DNA of 10,004 nt from contig JBDLII010000079.1 of the NCBI GenBank assembly GCA_039714995.1, positions 1-10,004 of the forward strand, read 5' to 3'. The notes below the pieces were generated by a model. That model was given only the letters and a program-made list of their open reading frames with translations. It made no database searches and was not told the origin of the DNA. This document shows, piece after piece, positions 1 to 5,433 of the stretch (its first letter is position 1; every line of letters starts with the position of its first letter). This DNA comes from Sva-25 sp039714995. GTDB lineage: Bacteria; Pseudomonadota; Gammaproteobacteria; Chromatiales; Chromatiaceae. Made by a program: the position numbers and the translations under genes.

Positions 1-147
1 GGAGAACACCTGCTGCAGATCCTCACGCTTCAGCTGAACATGATTGCCCAGTTTTTTCGACAGTCTTGGCGCAAAGTCGAGCGGCGTCTCCTCCGCAACG
101 GCATAGACCGGGGCGCGCAGAATTTTATTCAGATATTTTTGTGGCAT
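1..147 (-). CDS. ilvA: Threonine dehydratase (threonine ammonia-lyase), biosynthetic, N-terminal 49 residues only
   Basis: Read on the minus strand from the ATG at 147, the peptide begins MPQKYLNKILRAPVYAVAEE and continues to NHVQLKREDLQQVFS before running off the window. The ILRAPVY...TPL segment followed by VxLKREDLQxVxS matches the start of biosynthetic IlvA, a PLP-dependent enzyme that deaminates threonine to 2-oxobutyrate in the first step of isoleucine synthesis. The catalytic lysine, the rest of the PLP domain and the C-terminal ACT-like regulatory domains lie outside. The three ATGs just upstream (about 161-167) are out of frame, so 147 is the only good start. No clear Shine-Dalgarno sequence precedes it. 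ilvA divergent from rpiA is a common gammaproteobacterial arrangement. Identification is from motif recognition of a short N-terminus. Confidence 0.85.
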   Translation of the reverse strand, partial: MPQKYLNKILRAPVYAVAEETPLDFAPRLSKKLGNHVQLKREDLQQVFS

Positions 148-175
148 AGGGTTGTGCCCATCATCATCTAAGGGT

Positions 176-205
176 GTAGGCCGGATAAGCGTCAGCGCAT
201 CCGGC
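176..205 (+). repeat. REP-like hairpin with GTAG foot, copy 1
   Basis: GTAG (176-179) is followed by a perfect 7-bp stem GCCGGAT (180-186) / ATCCGGC (199-205) around the loop AAGCGTCAGCGC. The GTAG foot plus imperfect hairpin is the known design of REP (repetitive extragenic palindromic) sequences, and this unit resembles an enterobacterial REP. The same loop pattern, AAGCG-NN-AGCGC, recurs on the minus strand at 307-336 and 8625-8655. It lies in the leader/promoter region of the divergent ilvA and rpiA genes. Confidence 0.75.
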
Positions 206-239
206 AATGCGCTAACCCTGAATACTGCCAGGATCTGCC

Positions 240-304
240 GTCATTACGAGCGCAGCGAAGTAATCTCGGGCAGATTGCCGCGTCGCTTCGCTCCTCGCAA
301 TGAC
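240..304. repeat. GTCATTGCGAG-family palindrome, copy 1
   Basis: This 65-bp imperfect palindrome has ends GTCATTACGAG (240-250) and CTCGCAATGAC (294-304), with internal arms AGCGAAG (254-260) and CTTCGCT (286-292). The family is common in the noncoding DNA of many environmental bacteria and translates to a characteristic false peptide such as RRFAPRND. It sits between the two inverted REP units at 176-205 and 307-336. Related copies lie at 4242-4276 and 4281-4346. Confidence 0.75.
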
Positions 305-306
305 CT

Positions 307-336
307 GGTGGATGCGCTAACGCTTATCCCCCCTAC
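307..336 (-). repeat. REP-like hairpin with GTAG foot, copy 2 (inverted)
   Basis: On the minus strand the unit reads GTAG (336-333), then a GGGGGAT/ATCCACC stem with one mismatch around the loop AAGCGTTAGCGC. It is inverted relative to the copy at 176-205, so the two form a BIME-like pair enclosing about 100 bp that contains the GTCAT palindrome. Confidence 0.7.
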
Positions 337-402
337 GAGCCTCGGCCTATCCTGTACACGGTCTGCAGCCGCCGGATCCACAGGATTGGAGCCTGGGTGG
401 TA

Positions 403-411
403 TGGTATCAT
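403..411 (+). promoter_or_regulatory. Possible extended -10 promoter for rpiA
   Basis: TGGTATCAT fits the extended -10 pattern TGnTATAAT with one mismatch. There is no good -35 at 17 bp (TTGGAG at 386-391 is only 14 bp away), which is tolerable for an extended -10 site. Transcription would start near 418, giving a leader of about 30 nt and ruling out the in-frame ATG at 402 as the translation start. This is a prediction from pattern only. Confidence 0.35.
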
Positions 412-449
412 CTATCCATTTTGCAGACAGTATGAAGGGTAATGAACGC

Positions 450-1109
450 ATGAATCAAGATGAATTGAAACGCCAGGCGGCCGAAAAGGCACTGGAGTTC
501 CTGCCGGACAGCGGCATTCTGGGTGTCGGCACCGGCTCGACCGTCAACCACTTTATCGATCTGCTGGCGCCGATCAAGGGACGCTTCGATGGAGCCGTGT
601 CGAGCTCAGAGGCATCGACCCAACGCCTGGAGGCGATCGGCATGCCGGTGCTGGATCTCAACGCAGCCGGCGAACTGGAGGTCTATGTCGACGGAGCTGA
701 CGAATCCAACCATCAGCTGCACCTGATCAAGGGCGGCGGAGGTGCGCTGACGCGCGAAAAGATCATCGCCGCGGCGAGCAAAAAATTTGTCTGCATCGCC
801 GATGCGAGCAAACTCGTCAACGTCATGGGAAAGTTCCCGCTGCCGGTCGAGGTCATACCGATGGCGCGCAGCTATGTGGCGCGAGAGCTGGTGAAGCTGG
901 GCGGCACCCCGGTGTGGCGTGACGATTTTGTCACCGACAACGGCAACCTGATTCTCGACGTGCATGACCTGGAGATCATGGAGCCGGCAAAACTGGAGGC
1001 CGAGATCAACAACATCGTCGGCGTCGTCACCGTGGGATTGTTTGCACACCGGCCTGCCGATGTGTTGATCCTGGGAAGCGAGGATGGGGCCAAAGTCATC
1101 AAGCCCTGA
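450..1109 (+). CDS. rpiA: Ribose-5-phosphate isomerase A
   Basis: This cytoplasmic enzyme interconverts ribose 5-phosphate and ribulose 5-phosphate in the non-oxidative pentose phosphate pathway. The product is 219 aa, the same length as the E. coli enzyme, and collinear with it from MNQDELK onward. Visible are the phosphate loop GVGTGST (25-31), the catalytic block YVDGADE with Asp81 and Asp84, IKGGGGALTREK with Lys94 and Glu103, and KFPLPVEVIPMA (128-139). Those numbers coincide with the known active-site residues. An in-frame ATG at 402 would add 16 residues (MVSSIHFADSMKGNER) that the family lacks, and it overlaps the predicted promoter. I choose 450, which has an AAGGG (435-439) 10 nt upstream. 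The gene appears monocistronic, since a repeat block follows the stop. Confidence 0.97.
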   Translation: MNQDELKRQAAEKALEFLPDSGILGVGTGSTVNHFIDLLAPIKGRFDGAVSSSEASTQRLEAIGMPVLDLNAAGELEVYVDGADESNHQLHLIKGGGGALTREKIIAAASKKFVCIADASKLVNVMGKFPLPVEVIPMARSYVARELVKLGGTPVWRDDFVTDNGNLILDVHDLEIMEPAKLEAEINNIVGVVTVGLFAHRPADVLILGSEDGAKVIKP

Positions 1110-1141
1110 ATCCGGATACTCGTGAAATCCAAAAGAAAGTT

Positions 1142-1375
1142 AACCACAGATGCACACAGATAAACACAGATGAAGTAATTTCTTCATCACCCAGTGCAGG
1201 ACTTCGTGTCATCTCGACCGAAGGGAGAGATCTTGTGCCGCGGTCTATCGCGAAATCTACAGATTTCTCCCTTCGGTCGAAATGACGATGCGTTTGAATT
1301 ATACGGGATTATTCAGACGTCACCAGATGAAGCATTCAGACCAATATCTGTGTTTATCCGTGTTCATCTGTGGTT
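1142..1375. repeat. CACAGATAAACACAGAT-family inverted repeat, copy 1, enlarged by an internal element
   Basis: The left arm 1142-1171 begins AACCACAGATGCACACAGAT. The right arm 1346-1375 is its reverse complement at 28 of 30 positions. The arms are 174 bp apart here, against about 25 bp in the compact copy at 7775-7845 and 18 bp at 8557-8618. The extra DNA contains the separate palindrome at 1208-1286. The original hairpin loop seems to survive in GATGAA (1169-1174) / TTCATC (1183-1188), so the insertion lies in the right arm after 1188. The element occupies most of the gap between rpiA and the TorF porin gene. Confidence 0.75.
1208..1286. repeat. GTCAT-TCGACCGAAGGG palindrome inside the preceding repeat
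   Basis: This 79-bp inverted repeat has arms GTCATCTCGACCGAAGGGAG (1208-1227) and CTCCCTTCGGTCGAAATGAC (1267-1286), near-perfect reverse complements. It shares the GTCAT...ATGAC termini with the palindromes at 240-304 and 4281-4346 but has a different core, so it is a separate family with similar ends. No coding capacity is seen. Confidence 0.75.
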
Positions 1376-1376
1376 C

Positions 1377-1394
1377 AAAACGAATCGCGGATTC
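1377..1394 (-). terminator. Weak terminator-like hairpin after the TorF porin gene
   Basis: On the minus strand, 11 nt past the stop codon, GAATC-CGC-GATTC (1394-1382) forms a 5-bp stem with a 3-nt loop, followed by G and four Ts (1380-1377). The stem and T-tract are both short, so this is only a candidate. No stronger terminator is visible before the repeat block. Confidence 0.3.
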
Positions 1395-1405
1395 CCACTC
1401 CGTTA

Positions 1406-2212
1406 TCAGAAGGATTTCGTCCAGGAGACAACAAATTTGGTATCGTCGTCGCCCGACTCCTCTTCGGCCCAGGAGACAGTCAGGGTGAAATCCCCCCACT
1501 CACCGGCGCTCTTGGTCAGATCACCCTGTACATGGGTATAGTCACCGTCGCCAAAGAGATCTTCCCAGGCGCTGGAGGTATCGAAGTCATAGTGACCGAC
1601 TGTCACACCGGCGCTCCAGCTGTCGGCGAAGTCGACGCTGGCGCCGATATGGTAGTAGATATCGCCGTCGGAAAAGGGCGCTGCGCTGTCTGCATCGCCG
1701 GTCAGCGTATAGTTGATGCCGGCCGAGAGCCATTTCCACGAACCTGAAACAGCCAGCTCAAGGAAGTCTGAATCCTCAAATCCTGTCGCCGGATAGTAGT
1801 AGTAGATCAGCCCCAGATCGTAGCCGAAATCTTCGTACTCGCCTGCAAAACCGCCATAGAAGTCAACCTCGGCACCGTCACCATCGCCCCAGTCGATATT
1901 CGAGATCCAGGTGCCCAGGTAGATACCGCTATTGTGCGACCAGTCAACGCCGCCCGAAACAGCAGGGCCGTCGTCCGTCTGGGTGACGCCGCGCCACAGG
2001 TAGTTGCTGGTGACACCGATATTGGCGCTGAATTCGCTTGCGGGCTCGGTTGTCGTCCTGGTCGTCGTCGCCCAAGCCGTCGGGGTGGTCGTTTCCGTAA
2101 CCGTTGTTTCACCCGATACCGTCGTTGAGGTTTTGACCTCTGTTGCATAAAGCGCGGAAGTCGTTCCCATCAGCGCCAGACTGCAGGCAACCACTGTTCT
2201 TTTCATATTCAT
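1406..2212 (-). CDS. TorF-family putative outer-membrane porin
   Basis: The 268-aa product has a Sec signal peptide (residues 1-23, likely cleaved after ALYA) and then a threonine-rich stretch (about 24-58). From about 60 to the end it forms a beta-barrel-like region rich in aromatic and acidic residues, with the hallmark SNYLWRGVTQTDDGPAVSGG (69-88) and the C-terminal phenylalanine typical of outer-membrane barrels. This matches the TorF/TIGR02001-type putative porins, whose substrate is unknown. In several proteobacteria these genes lie near glnK-amtB, but no such neighbours are seen here. GTG at 2218 and ATGs at 2212 and 2206 are in frame. GGAG (2221-2224) is 2, 8 and 14 nt from them, so 2212 is preferred. 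A sigma-54-type promoter lies about 90 bp upstream. Confidence 0.85.
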   Translation of the reverse strand: MNMKRTVVACSLALMGTTSALYATEVKTSTTVSGETTVTETTTPTAWATTTRTTTEPASEFSANIGVTSNYLWRGVTQTDDGPAVSGGVDWSHNSGIYLGTWISNIDWGDGDGAEVDFYGGFAGEYEDFGYDLGLIYYYYPATGFEDSDFLELAVSGSWKWLSAGINYTLTGDADSAAPFSDGDIYYHIGASVDFADSWSAGVTVGHYDFDTSSAWEDLFGDGDYTHVQGDLTKSAGEWGDFTLTVSWAEEESGDDDTKFVVSWTKSF

Positions 2213-2300
2213 AATCACTACTCCGATTGACTCAATTAATTTTGAAACCTGCGGGCTTCACCCGCATATAAAGTGTCGTATTGACAGCTTATTCTCTGTG

Positions 2301-2318
2301 GTGCATATACCGTGCCAA
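2301..2318 (-). promoter_or_regulatory. Sigma-54 (RpoN) type promoter for the TorF porin gene
   Basis: The minus strand reads TTGGCACGGTATATGCAC. The -24 GG (2316-2315) and -12 GC (2304-2303) are exactly 10 nt apart as RpoN requires, and the -24 half TTGGCACG is consensus. The -12 half is ATGCA instead of TTGCA, one mismatch. Predicted start is near 2291, giving a leader of about 80 nt before the ATG at 2212. If real, transcription needs an AAA+ enhancer-binding protein, for example NtrC-like. Confidence 0.6.
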
Positions 2319-2635
2319 ATTTTGATTTGGGCAGAAAAATGCTCACATGGATCAGATCGAGCAGGAATCACGAGGCGATCAGCCAGATTTTTTCGGCGGC
2401 GGCAAGCAGGCACGGCATTTCCAACTATGAATCACGCAAAAGATGCGGTTTGCGAACTCAGCACATCCTACAAGCATGCATTTTTGAGAAGTTACCGGCA
2501 GTGAAGCAGGCAAGAACGGCGAGAGGAGTTTCAGAATTGAGGAGGAGCGCCCTTTTGAAGCACGCTCCACACAAGCGACGAACAGTTTTGGTGCAAGTCA
2601 ATCTGCATGCGCCAACTGGTGACTGCAGACTTTCC
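2319..2635. other. Gene-free interval between the TorF promoter and the porin terminator
   Basis: This stretch of about 317 bp has no convincing protein gene. Two GTG-started plus-strand frames (from 2298 and 2312) cross the sigma-54 site, one runs through the porin terminator, and their products look like random basic peptides. The interval is where enhancer-binding sites for the sigma-54 promoter would be expected. I see only a poor dyad near 2608-2622 and no repeat family from elsewhere in the window. Confidence 0.5.
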
Positions 2636-2662
2636 AAAAAAAAACGGGGCCCGAAGGCCCCG
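2636..2662 (-). terminator. Rho-independent terminator of the porin gene
   Basis: On the minus strand a perfect 7-bp stem CGGGGCC/GGCCCCG closes a TTCG tetraloop (the extra-stable cUUCGg form in RNA) and runs straight into nine Ts (2644-2636). It begins 33 bp past the porin stop codon. Confidence 0.95.
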
Positions 2663-2695
2663 TCATCACACTTGAACGTTGATTAACTCAACTGA

Positions 2696-3721
2696 TCAGA
2701 AGGTGTGTACCATACCCATGGAGAAACCCTCTCCACCTTCGATCTTGGTTTCTGCATGGTTGTGCAGGCCCAGCTCGGAGTCGGCCCAGAGCGCATAGAC
2801 CTTGGTGCGAACGCTGAACTTGTGCTCGAAACCAACCGCCCATGCGTCGGTTTTACGCACCTCGACGCCAAAGTCATTATCGGGTTCGCGCTGGCCATAC
2901 ATCGCCTTGACAGAGTTGTTGCCAAAGTCGTAGGCGCCGGCAACGTACCACTTGTCAGAATCGGCGTCACCACCAAAAATACCATCCCTTGTCACATTTT
3001 CATAGACAACACCCAGCGTAAAGGCGTTCATGATGTAGCCAAGACCGACACGACCGTACTCGAAAGTATCGAAGCCAGTTACATCACTGACATCTTCCCA
3101 TGCAACAGAGCCGTAGAAGCCGTTGTTGAAGTACATGGCCGCGACAGAGTAGCCACCGTCACCAACCAGATCGTCGCCGTAATCCTCGGATGCAACACCG
3201 GCAGCGGCAAAGGTGAAGCCATTCCAGTTCGGGCTGATGTAGGCGATGACATTGTCCGGACGCAGGTCGATGAAACCAACCGTGGAGTTGTAGTCAGCCA
3301 TCATGTCGGAGAAGACGTCGAGACGGCCGGTTGAGATCTTCAGCGGGGTGTCGTGACGACCAATCAGAACGGTACCCCAGTCACCTGCGAGGCCGATATA
3401 GGCGTTACGACCGGAGCCCCAGCCACCGTTGTCAATGTCGTAGTGGGTTTCAGCTTTCCAGATCGCCTTCAGGCCGTTGCCCAGATCTTCACTCCCCTTG
3501 AAGCCGATACGGCTGGTGCGGTCGGTGATTGCCCACTGGCTGTTTGAATCATTGAAGATGAAGCCTTCATCCTCATCGACATCACCTACGAAATCAGCAT
3601 CCGGTGAGACATAGTCGATCGAAGCGTGGATTTTACCGTAGATCACAACATTTGCAGATGCGGTCATCGGCGCCGCCATGACTGCCGCTGCAATTGCAGA
3701 TGCAAGAATTGTCTTTTTCAT
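2696..3721 (-). CDS. General Gram-negative porin (trimeric beta-barrel type)
   Basis: The 341-aa outer-membrane protein should form diffusion channels for small hydrophilic solutes. The signal peptide MKKTILASAIAAAVMAAPMT continues to Ala23, and the mature protein starts NVVIYGKIHASIDYV, a typical first strand of the Gram-negative porin family. Further family marks are SRIGFKGSEDLGNGLKAIW (91-109), the loop-3-like region NAYIGLAGDWGTVLIGRHDT, alternating aromatic beta-strand patterns, and a C-terminal phenylalanine (MVHTF) for BAM recognition. Extracellular-loop stretches are rich in Asp and Gly, suggesting a negatively charged surface. A GAGGGAG Shine-Dalgarno (3729-3735) lies 7 nt before the ATG. 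A strong promoter and terminator show a single-gene transcript, probably abundant. Substrate specificity cannot be read from the sequence. Confidence 0.92.
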   Translation of the reverse strand: MKKTILASAIAAAVMAAPMTASANVVIYGKIHASIDYVSPDADFVGDVDEDEGFIFNDSNSQWAITDRTSRIGFKGSEDLGNGLKAIWKAETHYDIDNGGWGSGRNAYIGLAGDWGTVLIGRHDTPLKISTGRLDVFSDMMADYNSTVGFIDLRPDNVIAYISPNWNGFTFAAAGVASEDYGDDLVGDGGYSVAAMYFNNGFYGSVAWEDVSDVTGFDTFEYGRVGLGYIMNAFTLGVVYENVTRDGIFGGDADSDKWYVAGAYDFGNNSVKAMYGQREPDNDFGVEVRKTDAWAVGFEHKFSVRTKVYALWADSELGLHNHAETKIEGGEGFSMGMVHTF

Positions 3722-3763
3722 TTGAGTACTCCCTCAAAATTAAATATTTAGGTTCGACACCCA

Positions 3764-3930
3764 ATGACTCAGCGTGTCTGTTAAGTATAATAGATCAGGA
3801 ATAACCCTAATGCAACACTTTTTTGCATAAAAACACAAAAAATCCGCATTGTTGCAAAAAACACACAGCTTAAAGATCAATGAGTTAGCTGTTTTTTCTA
3901 ATCCGCTACATTTCAGTAGCGCTGTTTTTT
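3764..3930 (+). ncRNA. Candidate divergent small RNA beside the porin gene
   Basis: The plus strand carries a perfect -10 TATAAT (3786-3791) with ATGACT (3764-3769, four of six matches to the -35) 16 bp upstream. It overlaps the porin promoter face to face. Transcripts would start near 3798. Downstream are a TGCAACA (3811-3817) / TGTTGCA (3850-3856) stem, then a terminator-like hairpin ACAGCT (3865-3870) / AGCTGT (3887-3892) with six Ts (3892-3897), then a second stem CGCTAC (3904-3909) / GTAGCG (3916-3921) followed by TTTTTT (3925-3930). No ORF fits. This would give an RNA of about 100-130 nt. The layout recalls porin-linked regulatory RNAs, but the RNA is inferred only. Confidence 0.35.
3787..3815 (-). 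promoter_or_regulatory. Sigma-70 promoter of the porin gene
   Basis: The minus strand has TTGCAT (3815-3810), a 17-bp spacer, and TATTAT (3792-3787). Predicted start is near 3780, giving a leader of about 59 nt with the Shine-Dalgarno at 3729-3735. Good boxes at ideal spacing fit a highly expressed porin. Confidence 0.75.
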
Positions 3931-4007
3931 GAGCGATTCCCGCCCTGCCCTTGCAATATTGAGACGCCGAGAGAGGCAAGGCGCCGGCTTGAGTCATGCT
4001 AAATTGA

Positions 4008-4234
4008 TTGTAACTATTCAGCATCTCTCTATAACCAGCAAACAAGTCGCTGCTATTGGGTGTATCTGGAGGAAACGTCGGAGGCATGGATGCCGACGCG
4101 AGCCTACGTCATACATGGATGTATCAGTGTCGCGTGAGGCAGGATGCCGGAAGCGACCATGGAGGTATTTACGGCGTTTTCCGAAAGATATACCCAATAG
4201 CAGTGACGATCCTGTATGTGCTAAATAGTTACAA
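4008..4234. repeat. 227-bp nested inverted-repeat element (MITE-like), no coding capacity
   Basis: The outer terminal arms are TTGTAACTATTCAGCA (4008-4023) and TGCTAAATAGTTACAA (4219-4234), 15 of 16 paired. A second inner pair, TGCTATTGGGTGTATCT (4051-4067) and AGATATACCCAATAGCA (4186-4202), pairs at 16 of 17. The centre holds short dyads around CATGGATG: GGCATGGATGCC (4083-4092 region) and ATACATGGATGTAT (4111-4124), plus CGAGCCTACG and a TTTACGGCG block typical of CATGGATG-type intergenic modules in gammaproteobacteria. TTGA flanks both ends (4004-4007 and 4235-4238), as expected of a 4-bp target duplication. No transposase is present, so any movement would be in trans. Confidence 0.65.
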
Positions 4235-4241
4235 TTGATTT

Positions 4242-4276
4242 GTCATTGCGTGGAGACCCAACCGACGTGGCAATCC
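4242..4276. repeat. GTCATTGCGAG-family half unit
   Basis: GTCATTGCG (4242-4250) with GTGGCAATCC at the far end (4267-4276) resembles one half of the family's palindrome. It lies 4 bp before a full copy, so the two form a tandem of half plus whole. Confidence 0.55.
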
Positions 4277-4280
4277 GCTT

Positions 4281-4346
4281 GTCATTGCGAAAGAGAGTAG
4301 CGACTGCGGCAATCTCCCGGGATTGCCGCGCTTCGCTCGCAATGAC
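4281..4346. repeat. GTCATTGCGAG-family palindrome, copy 2
   Basis: This 66-bp palindrome has GTCATTGCGA (4281-4290) at one end and TCGCAATGAC (4337-4346) at the other. An inner GCGGCAATCT / GATTGCCGC pair is centred near 4316-4320. It matches the copy at 240-304 in ends and length. It lies directly past the rpsI terminator. Confidence 0.75.
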
Positions 4347-4350
4347 GAGG

Positions 4351-4386
4351 CAACAAAAAAGCCCCCGTATGGGGGCTTTTTTGTTG
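4351..4386 (-). terminator. Rho-independent terminator of the rplM-rpsI operon (symmetric)
   Basis: GCCCCC (4361-4366), the loop GTAT and GGGGGC (4371-4376) form a perfect 6-bp stem. It is flanked by six As on the left and six Ts on the right, so the whole CAACAAAAAA...TTTTTTGTTG block is palindromic and can stop transcription from either side. It lies 40 bp after the rpsI stop codon. Confidence 0.95.
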
Positions 4387-4426
4387 GCAGGATGAGGATC
4401 TTGGCCTCAACCCTTGATGCGTCAAC

Positions 4427-4819
4427 TCAACGCTTGGAGAACTGCGGACGCTTGCGCGCCTTGTGCAGGCCGACCTTTTTGCGTTCAACCATGCGCGCAT
4501 CGCGGGTCAGGAAGCCCGCCGCCCGCAATGGAGGGCGCAGCTCTTCGTTGTAGTCCACCAGCGCACGGGCGATGCCGTGGCGAATGGCGCCGGCCTGGCC
4601 GCTGGAGCCGCCGCCCCTGACGGTGACCCTGACATCGACCTTGTCCAGCATTTCAGTGACTTCAAGCGGCTGACGAATAATCATGCGCGAGGTTTCACGG
4701 CCAAAAAAGTTGTCGAGGGTGCGGTTGTTGACGGAGATATCGCCATTGCCCGGCGCCAGGAAGACGCGCGCAGCGGAGGTTTTGCGGCGGCCGGTTCCAT
4801 AGTTGTGTGTTTGTGCCAT
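4427..4819 (-). CDS. rpsI: 30S ribosomal protein S9
   Basis: This 130-aa protein has the usual bacterial S9 length. It binds the head of the 30S subunit, and its basic C-terminal tail (KARKRPQFSKR) reaches the P-site tRNA. Diagnostic segments are GTGRRKTSAARVFL near the start, GGGSSGQAGAIRHGIARAL (69-87), and the SKR terminus. It follows rplM by 17 nt, with an AGGA nine nt before the ATG, so the two are co-transcribed as in most bacteria. Confidence 0.98.
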   Translation of the reverse strand: MAQTHNYGTGRRKTSAARVFLAPGNGDISVNNRTLDNFFGRETSRMIIRQPLEVTEMLDKVDVRVTVRGGGSSGQAGAIRHGIARALVDYNEELRPPLRAAGFLTRDARMVERKKVGLHKARKRPQFSKR

Positions 4820-4836
4820 CGTTGGTAATCCTGAAA

Positions 4837-5265
4837 TTAGATATCGAGCGCTTGCGGCTGCTGCGACTGCTGCTTGTGCTCGGGGCCGGCATAGACGCGC
4901 AGCTTTTTGAACATGGCGCGGCCCAGCTTGTTGCGCGGCATCATGCCTCGCACGGCATGCTCGATAACGCGCTCGGGTGCTTTTTGCAGCTGCTTCTCAA
5001 GCGAGATCGACTTGAGGTTGCCGACGTAGCCGGTGTGGCTGTGATACATCTTCTGCTTCAGCTTGTTGCCGGTGACGTGAATTTTTTCGGCATTCACCAC
5101 GACAATATAGTCGCCGGTATCGACATGGGGCGTATACTCGGGCTTGTGCTTGCCGCGCAGGCGGCGCGCGATCTCGGTCGCGAGGCGGCCCAGCGTTTTG
5201 CCATCAGCGTCGACGAGAAACCACTCTCGGCGCACGTCTGCAGGTTTTGTGCTTACGGTTGTCAT
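4837..5265 (-). CDS. rplM: 50S ribosomal protein L13
   Basis: This 142-aa protein is the same length as E. coli L13 and an early-assembling component of the large subunit. Recognisable blocks are REWFLVDADGKTLGRLATEI, RRLRGKHKPEYTPHVDTGDY, VTGNKLKQKMYHSHTGYVG, and the C-terminal LGRAMFKKLRVYAGPEHKQQ ending QQPQALDI. It is the first gene of the rplM-rpsI operon. Two AGGA motifs precede the ATG, and the one at 5275-5278, 9 nt away, is best placed. In E. coli L13 represses its own operon through the leader. A similar role for the leader of about 49 nt here is possible but not shown by the sequence. Confidence 0.98.
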   Translation of the reverse strand: MTTVSTKPADVRREWFLVDADGKTLGRLATEIARRLRGKHKPEYTPHVDTGDYIVVVNAEKIHVTGNKLKQKMYHSHTGYVGNLKSISLEKQLQKAPERVIEHAVRGMMPRNKLGRAMFKKLRVYAGPEHKQQSQQPQALDI

Positions 5266-5320
5266 CCGTCCTGATCCTGATAAATTTGATATATGATGAG
5301 AATAGCGTCAAAGGAGGCGG

Positions 5321-5349
5321 ACTATACCGGATAACGGGTAATAATACAA
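5321..5349 (-). promoter_or_regulatory. Sigma-70 promoter of rplM-rpsI
   Basis: The minus strand has TTGTAT (5349-5344), a 17-bp spacer and TATAGT (5326-5321). Predicted start is near 5314, giving a leader of about 49 nt. It is back to back with the predicted mrcA promoter. Confidence 0.7.
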
Positions 5350-5354
5350 TATCT

Positions 5355-5383
5355 TTTAACCTCCGCTGAGAGTGTGCGATAAT
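5355..5383 (+). promoter_or_regulatory. Possible promoter for mrcA
   Basis: GATAAT (5378-5383) is preceded by TGC, giving an extended -10 (TGCGATAAT), with the weak -35 TTTAAC (5355-5360) 17 bp upstream. Start would be near 5390. Prediction only. Confidence 0.45.
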
Positions 5384-5433
5384 CCGGCTGTCTCCCCCTC
5401 TGAATCAGCATCGACTGCCTGGCAGCCCTCCTT

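Noticed and set aside
152..442. 96-aa plus-strand reading frame before rpiA
   Set aside because: It runs through the REP and GTCAT palindromes and yields the well-known false peptide of that repeat (ERSEVIS...RRFAPRND).
402..449. Extended rpiA start at the ATG at 402
   Set aside because: It adds 16 residues absent from the family and overlaps the predicted extended -10. The start at 450 gives exact length and residue numbering of known RpiA.
2608..2622. NtrC-like dyad TGCGCCAACTGGTGA upstream of the TorF sigma-54 promoter
   Set aside because: It is one base shorter than the usual dyad, imperfect in both halves, and about 300 bp from the promoter. It is too weak to annotate.
2312..2686. 124-aa plus-strand frame between the two porin genes
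   Set aside because: It has a GTG start inside the sigma-54 site, reads through the porin terminator, and gives a low-quality basic product with no recognisable motif.
3740..4087. 115-aa minus-strand frame upstream of the porin gene
   Set aside because: It spans the porin promoter, A/T-rich hairpins and part of the MITE-like element, and its composition is not protein-like.
4282..4500. 72-aa minus-strand frame downstream of rpsI
   Set aside because: It is made from the repeat, the terminator and antisense rpsI sequence. RHCERSAAIP is another translated-repeat signature.
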